Shown: positions 45,249-54,745 of the stretch, one piece after another
Position numbering within the stretch: position 1 is the first letter of the stretch
Layout: the number at the start of each line of letters is the position of its first letter
DNA from: Intestinibacter bartlettii
Lineage (GTDB): Bacteria; Bacillota; Clostridia; Peptostreptococcales; Peptostreptococcaceae
Strand: one strand, 5' to 3'
NCBI RefSeq assembly: GCF_000154445.1
Contig: NZ_DS499566.1
Length of the DNA stretch: 64,000 bases
The notes under the pieces: generated by a model
Database searches by the model: none
Seen by the model: the letters and a program-made list of their open reading frames with translations, nothing else
What the model was told of the DNA's origin: nothing
Position numbers and translations under genes: made by a program

Positions 45249-46034
45249 TTAATAATTATTTCTTACTTTTTTTAGTTCAGGTATTAATTTATCATTAAGT
45301 ATTTTAATATGAGTACCTTTCATACCTAAAGATCTTGATTCAATAACGCCTGCACTTTCAAATTTTCTTAGAGCGTTTACTATTACTGATCTTGTTATTC
45401 CAACTCTATCTGCTATTTTACTAGCTACTAATAGACCTTCATTCCCATTTAGTTCATTGAATATATGCTCAACTGCTTCAAGTTCAGAATAAGAAAGTGT
45501 TCCTATTGCCATTTGAACTACTGCTTTTTTACGCATTTCAACTTCCATTTCTTCACTTAAAGATTTTAATATTTCCATACCTATTACAGTAGCACTGTAT
45601 TCTGATATAACTAAATCATCGTCATTGAAAGCTTTTTTATATCTAGCTAACACTAATGAACCTAATCTTTGTCCACTTCCTAGTATTGGAACAGTAGTAA
45701 GATATTTTTCACTTCTTACATGTTCTTCTGGGAATAACCTAACAAGTTCATCTCCAGTTAAATTTTCTAGTGTCTCTGATATCTTAAGTAAACTTTCATT
45801 GTATTCAATTGAAAATCTTTTTTGCTTTGTATCTTCATCTATTATAACTGAACTGTCTTGTATATCAGTTAAATATAAACCTAAAACTTTTCCTTTTGTA
45901 TTTAAAACGTAAACATTAGCATCTAAAACTTCGCCTAATGTTTCAGCTAATTTGTCGAAAGATACTTTGCTTCCGCTACTAGTTTGTAGAGTTTTATTTA
46001 TTCTTCTAGTTTTTTGTAGTACTTCGCTTGCCAT
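45249..46034 (-). CDS. codY: Global nutrient-responsive repressor CodY
   Basis: 261 residues. The N-terminal GAF domain (~1-155) senses branched-chain amino acids. The C-terminal winged helix carries ASKIADRVGITRSVIVNALRK (split at residues ~203-223) and GMKGTHIKILN. GTP is a second effector in several species. In Bacillus codY follows hslUV; here it follows topA directly. A branched-chain amino acid carrier gene with a CodY-like box is 10 kb away in this window. Confidence 0.98.
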   Translation of the reverse strand: MASEVLQKTRRINKTLQTSSGSKVSFDKLAETLGEVLDANVYVLNTKGKVLGLYLTDIQDSSVIIDEDTKQKRFSIEYNESLLKISETLENLTGDELVRLFPEEHVRSEKYLTTVPILGSGQRLGSLVLARYKKAFNDDDLVISEYSATVIGMEILKSLSEEMEVEMRKKAVVQMAIGTLSYSELEAVEHIFNELNGNEGLLVASKIADRVGITRSVIVNALRKFESAGVIESRSLGMKGTHIKILNDKLIPELKKVRNNY

Positions 46035-46115
46035 ATAATCCTCTCCTTAATTTCAGTCAATCTAAATATAAATCAAAATATAATTCTGTTTGTAATTAAA
46101 CATTTGTACAATGTA

Positions 46116-46144
46116 ATCTTAACATATTTTTATAACCAATTCAA
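46116..46144 (-). promoter_or_regulatory. Sigma-A promoter for codY
   Basis: TTGAAT (46139-46144), 17-bp spacer, TAAGAT (46116-46121); leader of about 75 bases. Confidence 0.6.
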
Positions 46145-46207
46145 TAAATATAATTAAATATTAAAAATTTTCACTCATTTCAATAATATAATTTTTCGAC
46201 AATAACT

Positions 46208-48286
46208 TTAGTCTTGTTCAATAATTTTTTCATGTTTACATTCTTTATTTGAACAGACTATTTTAGTTCCTGATTTAGAATATTTTTCATACATATAAGA
46301 ACCGCAAACCTCACAAGGCTCTTCAACTGGTTTATTCCATGCTACAAAATCACAATCTGGATAGTTAGAACAACCGTAGAATACCTTTTTCTTTTTACTT
46401 TTTCTCATTATAATATCGCCCTCTTTGCATTTTGGGCATTTTACACCAATTTTGCTTACGATAGGCTTTGTATTTTTACATTCAGGATAATTTTTACATG
46501 CCATAAATTTACCGAATCTGCCGTATTTTATCACCATATTAGAACCACATAGTTCACAAATTTCGTCAGTTTCTTCATCCATATTTACTTTCTCAATCTT
46601 TTCAATTGCAACCCTAATTGCTTCAGCTAATGGTGAATAGAATTCTTCGACTACCTTTTTCCACTCTACATTTCCTTCTTCAATTTGATCTAATTGAGAC
46701 TCCATATCAGCAGTAAAATCTACCTCCATAAATTTCTGGAAGTTTTCATCTAGTATTTTTGTTACTATTATACCTAGCTCTGTTGGAACTAAACTAGCAC
46801 CATCCTTTTCAACATACTCTCTATTTAATATAGTAGTAATAGTTGGTGCATAAGTACTTGGTCTTCCTATTCCAAGTTCTTCTAAAGTTTTTACTAAACT
46901 AGCTTCAGTATATCTTGGTGGTGGAGAAGTAAAATGTTGTTGAGGATTATATTCTTGTATTTTTAAAATTTCCCCCTCATCTAAACTTGGAAGTATTTTA
47001 TCTTCTCTCTCTGTAAAGTTATATATTTTTGTATATCCGTCAAATTTTAATTTAGAACCTGTCGCTTTAAATATTAAATCTTCAATTTTACACTCAACAT
47101 TTAATACATCAAATACTGAATCTTCCATTTGGCTTGCTACAAATCTTCTCCAAATCAAGTTGTATAATTTATACTGCTCTTTACTTAAAGAATCTTTTAT
47201 ACTATCTGGTGTTCTATCTACAGAAGTAGGTCTAATCGCTTCATGAGCATCTTGAACCTTTTTTTCTTTTTTACCTTTACTATCTTTTGCATGATCTTTG
47301 TAGTAATTTTCTCCTATAGATTCTATTATATAACCTTTGGCTTTTTCTCTAGCTTCTTCAGATATTCTCTTAGAGTCTGTTCTTATGTAAGATATTAGAC
47401 CTACTGTTCCTTCACCTTTTACATCTATACCTTCATAAAGTTCTTGAGCTACCATCATAGTCTTTTTAGTCGTAAAATACAATTTATTAGCAGCATCTTG
47501 TTGAAGCACACTTGTTGTATATGGTTTTGGAGCAGATTTTCTACGACTTCTAGATTCTATTTTAGTTACAACTAAGCTTCCATTTTCTATCGTTTTTAAT
47601 ATCTCTTTTACTTGTTCTTCATTTTCTAGCTCTATTTTTTCATTGTCTTTTCCATAGAATTTTAGTGTCAAGTTATTTTCTTCTTTATTTGATGCAATAA
47701 GTTCTATACTCCAATATTCTTTAGGTTCAAAAGCTTTTATTTCTTCTTCTCTTTCACATATTAACTTAGTAGTTACAGATTGAACTCTACCTGCACTTAG
47801 ACCTTTTCTAACTTTTTGCCATAATATCGGACTTATTTGGTATCCTAATAATCTATCTAAAACCCTTCTAGCTTGTTGTGCATCCACTAAATTTAAATTT
47901 ATATTTCTTGGACTTTTTATAGCTTTTTTTATAGCATCTTTTGTAATTTCATTAAATTCTATTCTGCATTTTTCTTCTTCATCTATATTTAAAATATAAG
48001 ATAAGTGCCATGAGATAGCTTCTCCTTCTCTATCGGGGTCGGTAGCTAGATAAACTTTTTTAGCTTTTTTAGCTTCCTTTTTTAGCTCCTTGATTACATC
48101 ACCTTTACCTCTTATATTTATATATTTTGGTTCAAAGTTATTTTCTATATCTACACCTAACTGACTCTTAGGCAAATCCCTTACATGTCCTACAGATGCC
48201 TTTACTGTATAATGACTTTTCCCCAAAAATTTTTCTATTGTTTTAGCCTTTGCTGGCGACTCAACAATTACTAATGATTTCGCCAT
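46208..48286 (-). CDS. topA: DNA topoisomerase I
   Basis: 692 residues. Type IA enzyme relaxing negative supercoils. Toprim domain at the N-terminus (SLVIVESPAKAKTIEKFLG; TDPDREGEAISWH). Catalytic Tyr in ISYIRTDS (~residue 300). Three four-Cys zinc ribbons at the C-terminus (CELC...CKNYPEC; CPKC...CSNYPDC; CEVC...CSNKEC). Follows dprA by 23 bases, as in Bacillus. Confidence 0.98.
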   Translation of the reverse strand: MAKSLVIVESPAKAKTIEKFLGKSHYTVKASVGHVRDLPKSQLGVDIENNFEPKYINIRGKGDVIKELKKEAKKAKKVYLATDPDREGEAISWHLSYILNIDEEEKCRIEFNEITKDAIKKAIKSPRNINLNLVDAQQARRVLDRLLGYQISPILWQKVRKGLSAGRVQSVTTKLICEREEEIKAFEPKEYWSIELIASNKEENNLTLKFYGKDNEKIELENEEQVKEILKTIENGSLVVTKIESRSRRKSAPKPYTTSVLQQDAANKLYFTTKKTMMVAQELYEGIDVKGEGTVGLISYIRTDSKRISEEAREKAKGYIIESIGENYYKDHAKDSKGKKEKKVQDAHEAIRPTSVDRTPDSIKDSLSKEQYKLYNLIWRRFVASQMEDSVFDVLNVECKIEDLIFKATGSKLKFDGYTKIYNFTEREDKILPSLDEGEILKIQEYNPQQHFTSPPPRYTEASLVKTLEELGIGRPSTYAPTITTILNREYVEKDGASLVPTELGIIVTKILDENFQKFMEVDFTADMESQLDQIEEGNVEWKKVVEEFYSPLAEAIRVAIEKIEKVNMDEETDEICELCGSNMVIKYGRFGKFMACKNYPECKNTKPIVSKIGVKCPKCKEGDIIMRKSKKKKVFYGCSNYPDCDFVAWNKPVEEPCEVCGSYMYEKYSKSGTKIVCSNKECKHEKIIEQD

Positions 48287-48309
48287 ATATTACACCCCCA
48301 CTCTTTATG

Positions 48310-49434
48310 TTAAACATTAAATCCATAAGTCTTATTTTCCATTTCAATAATATAATCGTCTATTAATAATTCATTAACATTTGAGTTTATTGTTTTTATA
48401 TCCATTCCAGTATAATTGCAAATATCGTCTATTTTGATATTTCCTTGTCGTTTTATTAATTCTAAAATTTCTTTTTTTTCATAATTTAAACTCTTAATAT
48501 CATATTCTATACTATCTTTACAATTATTTAAAGTACAAAATTCTTTAGCATTTAAAAAAACACTTTTATCCCTAAAAATATTTTCTACACTGGTAAATGG
48601 TATTGCCCCCTCAATAATCATATCTATACAACCTCTGCTCTTAGGATCATTTATTCTTCCTGTCATTGCAAATACAGTCTTTCCTTGATCTCCAGCATAA
48701 TCAAATGTTCTCTTTGTCCCACTTTTTTGTGCTGCCTCGATTACCAAAACAGCAACACTTAGTCCGCTTATAATTCTATTTCTAAAAGAAAAATTTAATG
48801 GATGTACTTTACTACCTAAAAAGAACTCAGATACTATTATTCCTCCATTTTCTAAAATCTTATCCGCTATTTTTCTATTTCTAGATGGCAATATATTATC
48901 AATAGGACTTCCAAGTACAGCAACTGTTTTCCCAAACCTTCCATTCATGCATGCCAAATGAGCTTCTGAGTCTATTCCTAATGCAAGTCCACTTACAATA
49001 TCCATTCCAATATCCGATAACTCTTTTGCATACTTTCTTACACAATATAATCCATAATTTGTAGGTGCTCTAGATCCTATTACTGCTATATTATTTCTAT
49101 GATCTAAAATAGAAATATCACCTTTATAAAATAATATAGGTGGAGGCATTTGTATATGCTTTAAACTTTCTGGATAATCATCATCACTAAAACATACATA
49201 TTGTATATCCTTTTCTTCCAAAACCCCTTTTATGTTTTCAATTCGTGAATGACTTCTATATTTTACTATATTTTTCAATAATTTTGAATTTAAATTTTTA
49301 TTTTTTAAAATTTCTTTTTCGTCTAAGTACATCAAAACCTCTAATTTCCCAAATTGTGCTTTTAAAATATCTATCTCTTCTTGGCTTATTCTATAAATTG
49401 AACATAAAAATAAATACATTTCTCTCTCTTGCAT
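48310..49434 (-). CDS. dprA: DNA-processing protein DprA
   Basis: 374 residues. Loads RecA on incoming single-stranded DNA during transformation. An N-terminal helical (SAM-like) part is followed by the Rossmann-like core with VIGSRAPTNYGLYC and VSGLALGIDSEAH, GSPIDNILPSRN, and RNRIISGLS. A C-terminal winged helix follows. Sits between comM and topA; the ATG follows GAGGTGATACT. Confidence 0.95.
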   Translation of the reverse strand: MQEREMYLFLCSIYRISQEEIDILKAQFGKLEVLMYLDEKEILKNKNLNSKLLKNIVKYRSHSRIENIKGVLEEKDIQYVCFSDDDYPESLKHIQMPPPILFYKGDISILDHRNNIAVIGSRAPTNYGLYCVRKYAKELSDIGMDIVSGLALGIDSEAHLACMNGRFGKTVAVLGSPIDNILPSRNRKIADKILENGGIIVSEFFLGSKVHPLNFSFRNRIISGLSVAVLVIEAAQKSGTKRTFDYAGDQGKTVFAMTGRINDPKSRGCIDMIIEGAIPFTSVENIFRDKSVFLNAKEFCTLNNCKDSIEYDIKSLNYEKKEILELIKRQGNIKIDDICNYTGMDIKTINSNVNELLIDDYIIEMENKTYGFNV

Positions 49435-49443
49435 AGTATCACC

Positions 49444-50973
49444 TCATTTAAAATATTTATAATACCCTTTTCTATATGAAAAAGCTTCTAATAAATGATT
49501 TTTACTTATATCTTTGCATAAATCTAAATCTGCTATTGTTCTAGCTGTTTTAAGTAGTTTTGTATAACTTCTATTGCTTAGATTGTATTTAGTAAATATT
49601 TTTTTTGCTATTTTACTTGCATCTTCATCTAACTTACAGTATTTATTAATTTGATATGATTTTATTTCATTATTATTTTTTATATCACTATTTTCAAATC
49701 TTTTTCGTTGTATATTTTTCGCTTCTTGAACCCTATTTTTTATAGTCTTTGAAGTTTCAGTAAAATTATTGTCTTTGAATTCTCCAAACTCAATTGGAAC
49801 TACATCTAAAAAAATATCAAATCTATCTAATAATGGTCCTGATACTTTATTTCTATATCTAGCCATTTCATATTCTGTACATTTACATTCTATATTTGAC
49901 ATAAAATATCCACATGGGCAAGGGTTCATAGCTGCTATAATCAAAATATTACACGGGTATTTTACATAAAACTTTAAACGAGATAGATTTATTTCTCCAT
50001 CTTCTATGGGCTGTCTCAACATTTCAAGCGTTTTTTTGTTAAATTCTGCAATCTCATCTAAAAATAATACCCCTCTATGAGCTAATACTATTTCACCTGG
50101 AATAGCTTTTGCACCACCTCCAATTAGTGATACATTTGTAGCACTATGATGAGGTGCTCTAAATGGCCTTTTATTTATTATTCCTATATTATTGTTTATA
50201 AGTCCTGCTATGCTATAAATTTTGCTTATCTCCATCATTTCATCTTTATCTAAATCAGGCATTATCGTTTTAATTCTTCTCGCCATCATAGTTTTTCCAG
50301 AGCCTGGAGGTCCTATTAACATAACATTGTGATTTCCTGCTGCTGCAATTTCTAGACCTCTTTTTACAAAATAATTTCCTTTTACATCCCCAAAATCTTC
50401 TTCATATTTTTCTTCTTGTATACTTGTATTTTTATATAACACAGAACTTAAATCTAAGTCAATTTTTCCGTTTATATAATTTATACATTCTCTCAAATTT
50501 TTAACTGGAATTATCTCTATTCCATCTACATAAGAACTCTCTTTTAAATTTTCATGAGGTATAAAAATTCGTTTATACCCTTTTTGTTTTGCACTTAAAA
50601 CTATAGGTAAAATTCCTCTAACCTTTTTTAAACTTCCATCTAAAGATAATTCTCCGACAAATATTGTTTCATCAAAGTAAGATTTTTCTTTTTGTATGTA
50701 ATTTATAAGTAATCCTATCGATATTGGTAAATCTAATAGGGAACCTTCTTTTTTAATATCTGCTGGCGATAAGTTTACAACTATTCTCTTTGCTGGAAAT
50801 TCAAATCCACTATTTATAATCGCAGACTTTACTCTCTCTTTTGCCTCTTTTATTTCTATGCTAGCTAGACCTACTATATTAAAACACGGCATACCTCTAG
50901 TTATATCAACCTCTACATTTACTATAAATCCATCTATTCCTATTAAATTACATGAGTTTACTATACTTAACAT
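49444..50973 (-). CDS. comM: ComM/YifB Mg-chelatase-like AAA ATPase
   Basis: 509 residues. N-terminal Lon-protease-like fold (PADIKKEGSLLDLPI), central AAA+ domain with Walker A GPPGSGKTMMARR and RAPHHSATNVSLIGG, Walker B VLFLDEIAEF, then a Cys cluster (NPCPCGYF...CKC) and the C-terminal lid. In Gram-negatives ComM is a branch-migration helicase aiding integration of transforming DNA. Here it is next to dprA and yraN, suggesting a shared role. Confidence 0.94.
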   Translation of the reverse strand: MLSIVNSCNLIGIDGFIVNVEVDITRGMPCFNIVGLASIEIKEAKERVKSAIINSGFEFPAKRIVVNLSPADIKKEGSLLDLPISIGLLINYIQKEKSYFDETIFVGELSLDGSLKKVRGILPIVLSAKQKGYKRIFIPHENLKESSYVDGIEIIPVKNLRECINYINGKIDLDLSSVLYKNTSIQEEKYEEDFGDVKGNYFVKRGLEIAAAGNHNVMLIGPPGSGKTMMARRIKTIMPDLDKDEMMEISKIYSIAGLINNNIGIINKRPFRAPHHSATNVSLIGGGAKAIPGEIVLAHRGVLFLDEIAEFNKKTLEMLRQPIEDGEINLSRLKFYVKYPCNILIIAAMNPCPCGYFMSNIECKCTEYEMARYRNKVSGPLLDRFDIFLDVVPIEFGEFKDNNFTETSKTIKNRVQEAKNIQRKRFENSDIKNNNEIKSYQINKYCKLDEDASKIAKKIFTKYNLSNRSYTKLLKTARTIADLDLCKDISKNHLLEAFSYRKGYYKYFK

Positions 50974-50985
50974 ATCTATCCTTTC

Positions 50986-51357
50986 CTAAAATGCATTTTC
51001 TATATGGTTTATTTTTTCTTCATTAAAATAAACTTCTATAACATCAAACCTTATTTCACAATTTTTTATATTATTGGTTAAAAGATAATGATTTGCAACA
51101 GAAGTGATTTTACCTATTTTTTTATAGTCTACTGCTTCACATGCAAGTCCATAATCTTTTGAAGTTCTTGATTTTACTTCTATAAATACAATTTTATTTT
51201 CTAGCTTTGCTATTATATCGATTTCACCAAATTTAGTTTTATAATTGCTACATATTATTTTCATTCCTATTAAAACTAAATATCTTCTTGCTATTTCTTC
51301 ACCTATTTTTCCTTTTTTAACGTTATCCAAATTTTTAAGTATTTTATAATTATTCAT
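50986..51357 (-). CDS. yraN: UPF0102 endonuclease-like protein YraN
   Basis: 123 residues from the ATG at 51357 (AGGTGG site inside the three-codon longer frame). Restriction-endonuclease-like fold: KIGEEIARRYL, NYKTKFGEIDIIAKL and FIEVKSRTS carry the expected E, D and E-x-K residues. Biochemical role unclear; genome neighbourhoods link it to comM, dprA and rnhB. Confidence 0.92.
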   Translation of the reverse strand: MNNYKILKNLDNVKKGKIGEEIARRYLVLIGMKIICSNYKTKFGEIDIIAKLENKIVFIEVKSRTSKDYGLACEAVDYKKIGKITSVANHYLLTNNIKNCEIRFDVIEVYFNEEKINHIENAF

Positions 51358-51491
51358 AACTTCCACCTAAAATCTTTTTTGTATTTTAGTCATAAAGGTT
51401 ACAATATATACACTTTTTTAATTTTTTAATTGAAAATTTTTACAAATAAATATATTATAAATTATGAAAACATTTCAAATGGAGGGTTAAA

Positions 51492-52763
51492 ATGGGAATT
51501 AAAAAAGATCAAAATAAGGGGAAGTTAAGTAAACAATGGAAAATCTTAATAATCCTTGTAGCAATTGTTCTAGTTATTTTTGGTTATTTCAAAATGTTTA
51601 ACAGGAGTGAAAATATTGTAGAATCAAATAAAACTAGTGAAGTAACTAAGGTTACAGATAATAAAACTTATAGTGCATCTTTACTTGCATGTGGTGATGT
51701 AATGGCTCATATGCCTCAACTTAAGGCTCAGTATAATACATCTACTAAAAAATATTCTTTCGACAACAATTATAAATATGTAAAAAAATACATAAAAAAT
51801 GCAGACTTAGCTATGGCAAATTTAGAAACAACACTTTGTGGGGACGATGTGTATGCTTATAGCTCTTATCCAACTTTTAATACACCTGATGCACTTGCAG
51901 ATTCTTTAAAAAATGTAGGATTTGATTTATTATCAACTATAAATAACCATAGTTTTGATATGTCTAGTCTTGGGGTAGAACGTACTTTATCTACATTAAA
52001 GAAAAAAGGCTTTGATACAGTAGGGACTAGAGAAAAAAAATCTGATGATGAATATGTTATAGAAAATGTAAATGGTATTAAATTAGGTATTACAGCTTAT
52101 TCTTATGGAGAAATTAAAAACGGCACTAAATATCTAAATGGTATAAAAGTATCTGATGAAAAAAACGATTTAATGAATGTATTTGATATTTCAGATGTAG
52201 ACACAGCATTCAATACAATTTATTCAACTGTTAAAAAATATCAAAAAGATACGGATATGCAAATTGTTATAATTCACTGGGGAGATGAATATAGCAGAAC
52301 ACCTAGCAAATTCCAAACTGAACTTGCTCAAAAATTATGTGATGCTGGAATAGATATTATAATAGGGTCTCATCCTCATGTTGTTCAACCTGTAGAAACA
52401 ATAAAATCAACTGATGGAAAAAAAGAAACTTTAGTTGTTTATTCTCTTGGAAATTATATATCTAATCAAAGAAGAGAAGTCTTAAGTATGTACACAGAAG
52501 ATGGTCTTATGGTAGATATAGATATTGAAAAGAAAGGCAATAATGAAGCTACAGTAAAAAAAGTTAAATGCATTCCAACTTGGGTAGATAAATACCAAAA
52601 TGGTTCTAAAACTGTGTACGAAATAATTCCCATATCTGGAAATATTTTAGAAAAAGCAAGTTATGTAAATTCAAGTTACTTAAAACAATCTTATAAAAAT
52701 ACATCTGAACTTATAAAAACAGATGATAAAATAAGTGTTATAAAAAGTCCTTTTAAAAAATAA
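51492..52763 (+). CDS. CapA-family protein (poly-gamma-glutamate synthesis type metallophosphatase fold)
   Basis: 423 residues, one N-terminal membrane anchor at ~17-36, the rest outside the cell. Metallophosphatase-like motifs in order: LLACGDVMAH, MANLETTL, STINNHSFDM, IIHWGDEYSRTPS, IIGSHPHVVQPVE, YSLGNYISNQ. Proteins of this family occur with capsule genes capB/capC but also alone. No such genes are in the window, so a polyglutamate role is not supported; a cell-surface phosphoesterase-like role is possible. Stands alone on the plus strand with a good GGAGG site. Confidence 0.9.
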   Translation: MGIKKDQNKGKLSKQWKILIILVAIVLVIFGYFKMFNRSENIVESNKTSEVTKVTDNKTYSASLLACGDVMAHMPQLKAQYNTSTKKYSFDNNYKYVKKYIKNADLAMANLETTLCGDDVYAYSSYPTFNTPDALADSLKNVGFDLLSTINNHSFDMSSLGVERTLSTLKKKGFDTVGTREKKSDDEYVIENVNGIKLGITAYSYGEIKNGTKYLNGIKVSDEKNDLMNVFDISDVDTAFNTIYSTVKKYQKDTDMQIVIIHWGDEYSRTPSKFQTELAQKLCDAGIDIIIGSHPHVVQPVETIKSTDGKKETLVVYSLGNYISNQRREVLSMYTEDGLMVDIDIEKKGNNEATVKKVKCIPTWVDKYQNGSKTVYEIIPISGNILEKASYVNSSYLKQSYKNTSELIKTDDKISVIKSPFKK

Positions 52764-52770
52764 ATAAATC

Positions 52771-52811
52771 AAAAAAGCTAGGTAGATATAAATTTCTACT
52801 TAGCTTTTTTA
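52771..52811. terminator. Bidirectional terminator between convergent genes
   Basis: Sixteen-base-pair stem AAAAAAGCTAGGTAGA with TCTACTTAGCTTTTTT (one mismatch-type G-T), A/T loop. Serves the CapA-like gene and the C39-like gene. Confidence 0.92.
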
Positions 52812-52840
52812 GTGTATATTTCAAAATCCAAATTATGAGT

Positions 52841-53476
52841 TTACTCAAAATAAACAAATCCGCCTTCATTTTTAGCAGTAGTTAGCCATAGACCTAGGTT
52901 TATTTTCTTTAGCATTCCTTCATCAGCAATTGTAGCTTCTAGTTTATCACTTAAATCATCATATGCAATTCCTACTATAGCGACCCAATGCCATCTATGA
53001 AGCTTATTTTCTTTTCCATTATCTAAATTTAAAAATGCTATTGGGTGGTCTTTTTCTAATGCCTTATATAAAAAGTTAAATACTTCTTTCTTATTAGGTC
53101 TATCTTCAAAATTTATTGGTATCTTCATAAATATAGACTCTTTATATTTATTGTATCTTGCTTTTGTATATTTTTTAAATCCTTCAAAAAATAAATCTAC
53201 TGTATTTACGCCTTTTCCTTTTATAGGCGTTATAAAATCCCATATATCATTCATCAAGTCTAAAAACTTTGATTTAGAATATTTTTTCACACCTTCGATA
53301 TCATTTTTTCTATTTTCATACATAATAATCGCTGAAGCTGTTGTCGGACCACACCCTGATATTCTTCTCCAAGCAGTTTTAAACCACTCTTGATCTCCTC
53401 CATAATAAATGTAGTTTTCATTATTTCCCTCTATTTTTAAATAATCTAAATTTAATATACTCTCTCTTCTCACCAT
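52841..53476 (-). CDS. Papain-fold (C39-like) cysteine peptidase-like protein
   Basis: 211 residues from the ATG at 53476, three bases after AGGTG; a GTG two codons up is within that site. Candidate catalytic residues: Gln29 (GGDQEW), Cys42 in SGCGPTTAS, His163 in HRWHWVAIVG and Asp185 in ATIADEG. That order and spacing are as in C39-like peptidases. There is no signal peptide and no ABC-transporter partner, so it is not a bacteriocin exporter component. Substrate unknown. Confidence 0.75.
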   Translation of the reverse strand: MVRRESILNLDYLKIEGNNENYIYYGGDQEWFKTAWRRISGCGPTTASAIIMYENRKNDIEGVKKYSKSKFLDLMNDIWDFITPIKGKGVNTVDLFFEGFKKYTKARYNKYKESIFMKIPINFEDRPNKKEVFNFLYKALEKDHPIAFLNLDNGKENKLHRWHWVAIVGIAYDDLSDKLEATIADEGMLKKINLGLWLTTAKNEGGFVYFE

Positions 53477-53582
53477 TTTCACCTGCTCTTTATAAAATTG
53501 TCAAAATAAGATTTATCTTCATATATTATTTATATTACCATATTATATAAATTGATATCGTTTTATTTTTAATTTTACACAT

Positions 53583-53633
53583 AAAAAAGATATGGAATTT
53601 TCCTATATAAATACGATTTATCCCATATCTTTT
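53583..53633 (-). terminator. Rho-independent terminator after the FMN oxidoreductase gene
   Basis: Eleven-base-pair stem AAAAGATATGG/CCATATCTTTT with a 27-base loop that has its own small hairpin; T6 on the minus strand. Confidence 0.85.
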
Positions 53634-53656
53634 GATATATTTATTTAACTTTATAT

Positions 53657-54676
53657 TTACCCATTAAATATAACTCTTTCATCTATATCTGCTATAGTAG
53701 CACATCCTGTAAGTCTCATAGTAGCTTCAAGTTCAGATATTATTTTATTTACATAAAGTTCTACACCTTCACTGCCTCCACCAAATGATGCTGTTACAAA
53801 TGGTCTACCAATTAATACTCCATCAGCTCCTAAAGCTATTAATTTTAATACATCTACACCTGTTCTAACTCCACCGTCAGCAAGTATTTTAGTTTTTCCT
53901 TTTACAGCTTTAGCTATTTGTGGAAGTACATCTGCAGCTCCTGGAGTGCAATCTAAAACTCTACCACCGTGATTAGATACTACTATTGCATCTACACCAG
54001 CTTCTGCAGCTAGTATAGCTTCATCTACAGTCATAAGTCCTTTTAATATAAATGGTAATTTTGTAGATTGTTTTAATTCTTTTATTTTATCTAAAGTTTT
54101 AGGTTCTACATTTTTACCGTGAAGTGATAAAGTAACTAAACCACATGCATCTACGTCTACTCCTAGGGCAAATACACCTGCATCTTCAGCTAACTTCATT
54201 TTTGAAATTATAGCATCATTTTCCCATGGTTTTATAAATGCTATACCATCTGCATTTTTTTCTTTTAATACTTCTAAATTATCCGTTAAGAAAGTTTCTA
54301 TTGCTGTATCTCCTACCATTGGATAAATACCAGCTTTTAGACATCCTTCTATTACCCATGATATATATTCTTTTTCTGTATATTTTCCACCCATATTTAA
54401 AGTTGTTCCTGATACTGGAGCAGCAAATATAGGAGCTTTCATTTTTTTACCAAACATTTCTACTGATGTATTTGGATTTTTAACATCATGCAACACTCTC
54501 ATATTTATTTTAACTTTTTCTAGACTTTTCATATTTTCAGTAAATGCAGAACCTGTTCCTTTACCACCCATTCCTGGAACTTCACCAGAGCATGCAATCC
54601 CATTACATACTTTACATACTTTGCAACTACCATTTAAATTTTCTCTTGCGCTTTTTAAAACGTCTTTGTAATCCAT
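53657..54676 (-). CDS. FMN-dependent alpha-hydroxy-acid oxidoreductase with N-terminal four-Cys motif
   Basis: 339 residues. TIM-barrel of the lactate oxidase/glycolate oxidase family: ILKGLMT (FMN-binding Lys212), VVSNHGGRVLD (catalytic His236 and Arg239), ADGGVRTGVDVLKLIALGADGVLIGRPF. The N-terminus carries Cys18, 21, 24 and 29 (C-x2-C-x2-C-x4-C) followed by a Gly-rich stretch. Classical oxidases lack this motif. An Fe-S cluster and electron transfer to a partner other than oxygen is a reasonable inference for an anaerobe. Substrate unknown; (S)-2-hydroxy acids such as lactate are likely. Confidence 0.9.
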   Translation of the reverse strand: MDYKDVLKSARENLNGSCKVCKVCNGIACSGEVPGMGGKGTGSAFTENMKSLEKVKINMRVLHDVKNPNTSVEMFGKKMKAPIFAAPVSGTTLNMGGKYTEKEYISWVIEGCLKAGIYPMVGDTAIETFLTDNLEVLKEKNADGIAFIKPWENDAIISKMKLAEDAGVFALGVDVDACGLVTLSLHGKNVEPKTLDKIKELKQSTKLPFILKGLMTVDEAILAAEAGVDAIVVSNHGGRVLDCTPGAADVLPQIAKAVKGKTKILADGGVRTGVDVLKLIALGADGVLIGRPFVTASFGGGSEGVELYVNKIISELEATMRLTGCATIADIDERVIFNG

Positions 54677-54745
54677 ATTTCATCCTCCTAAATCTCTAAT
54701 AAAGTTTCATTTTCTGTGTTTTTGTAAGAATTTGTCTTATATTAA

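Noticed and set aside
46165..46185. AATTTTCACTCATTT upstream of codY as a CodY autoregulatory box
   Set aside because: Only the left half fits the consensus; at least four mismatches.
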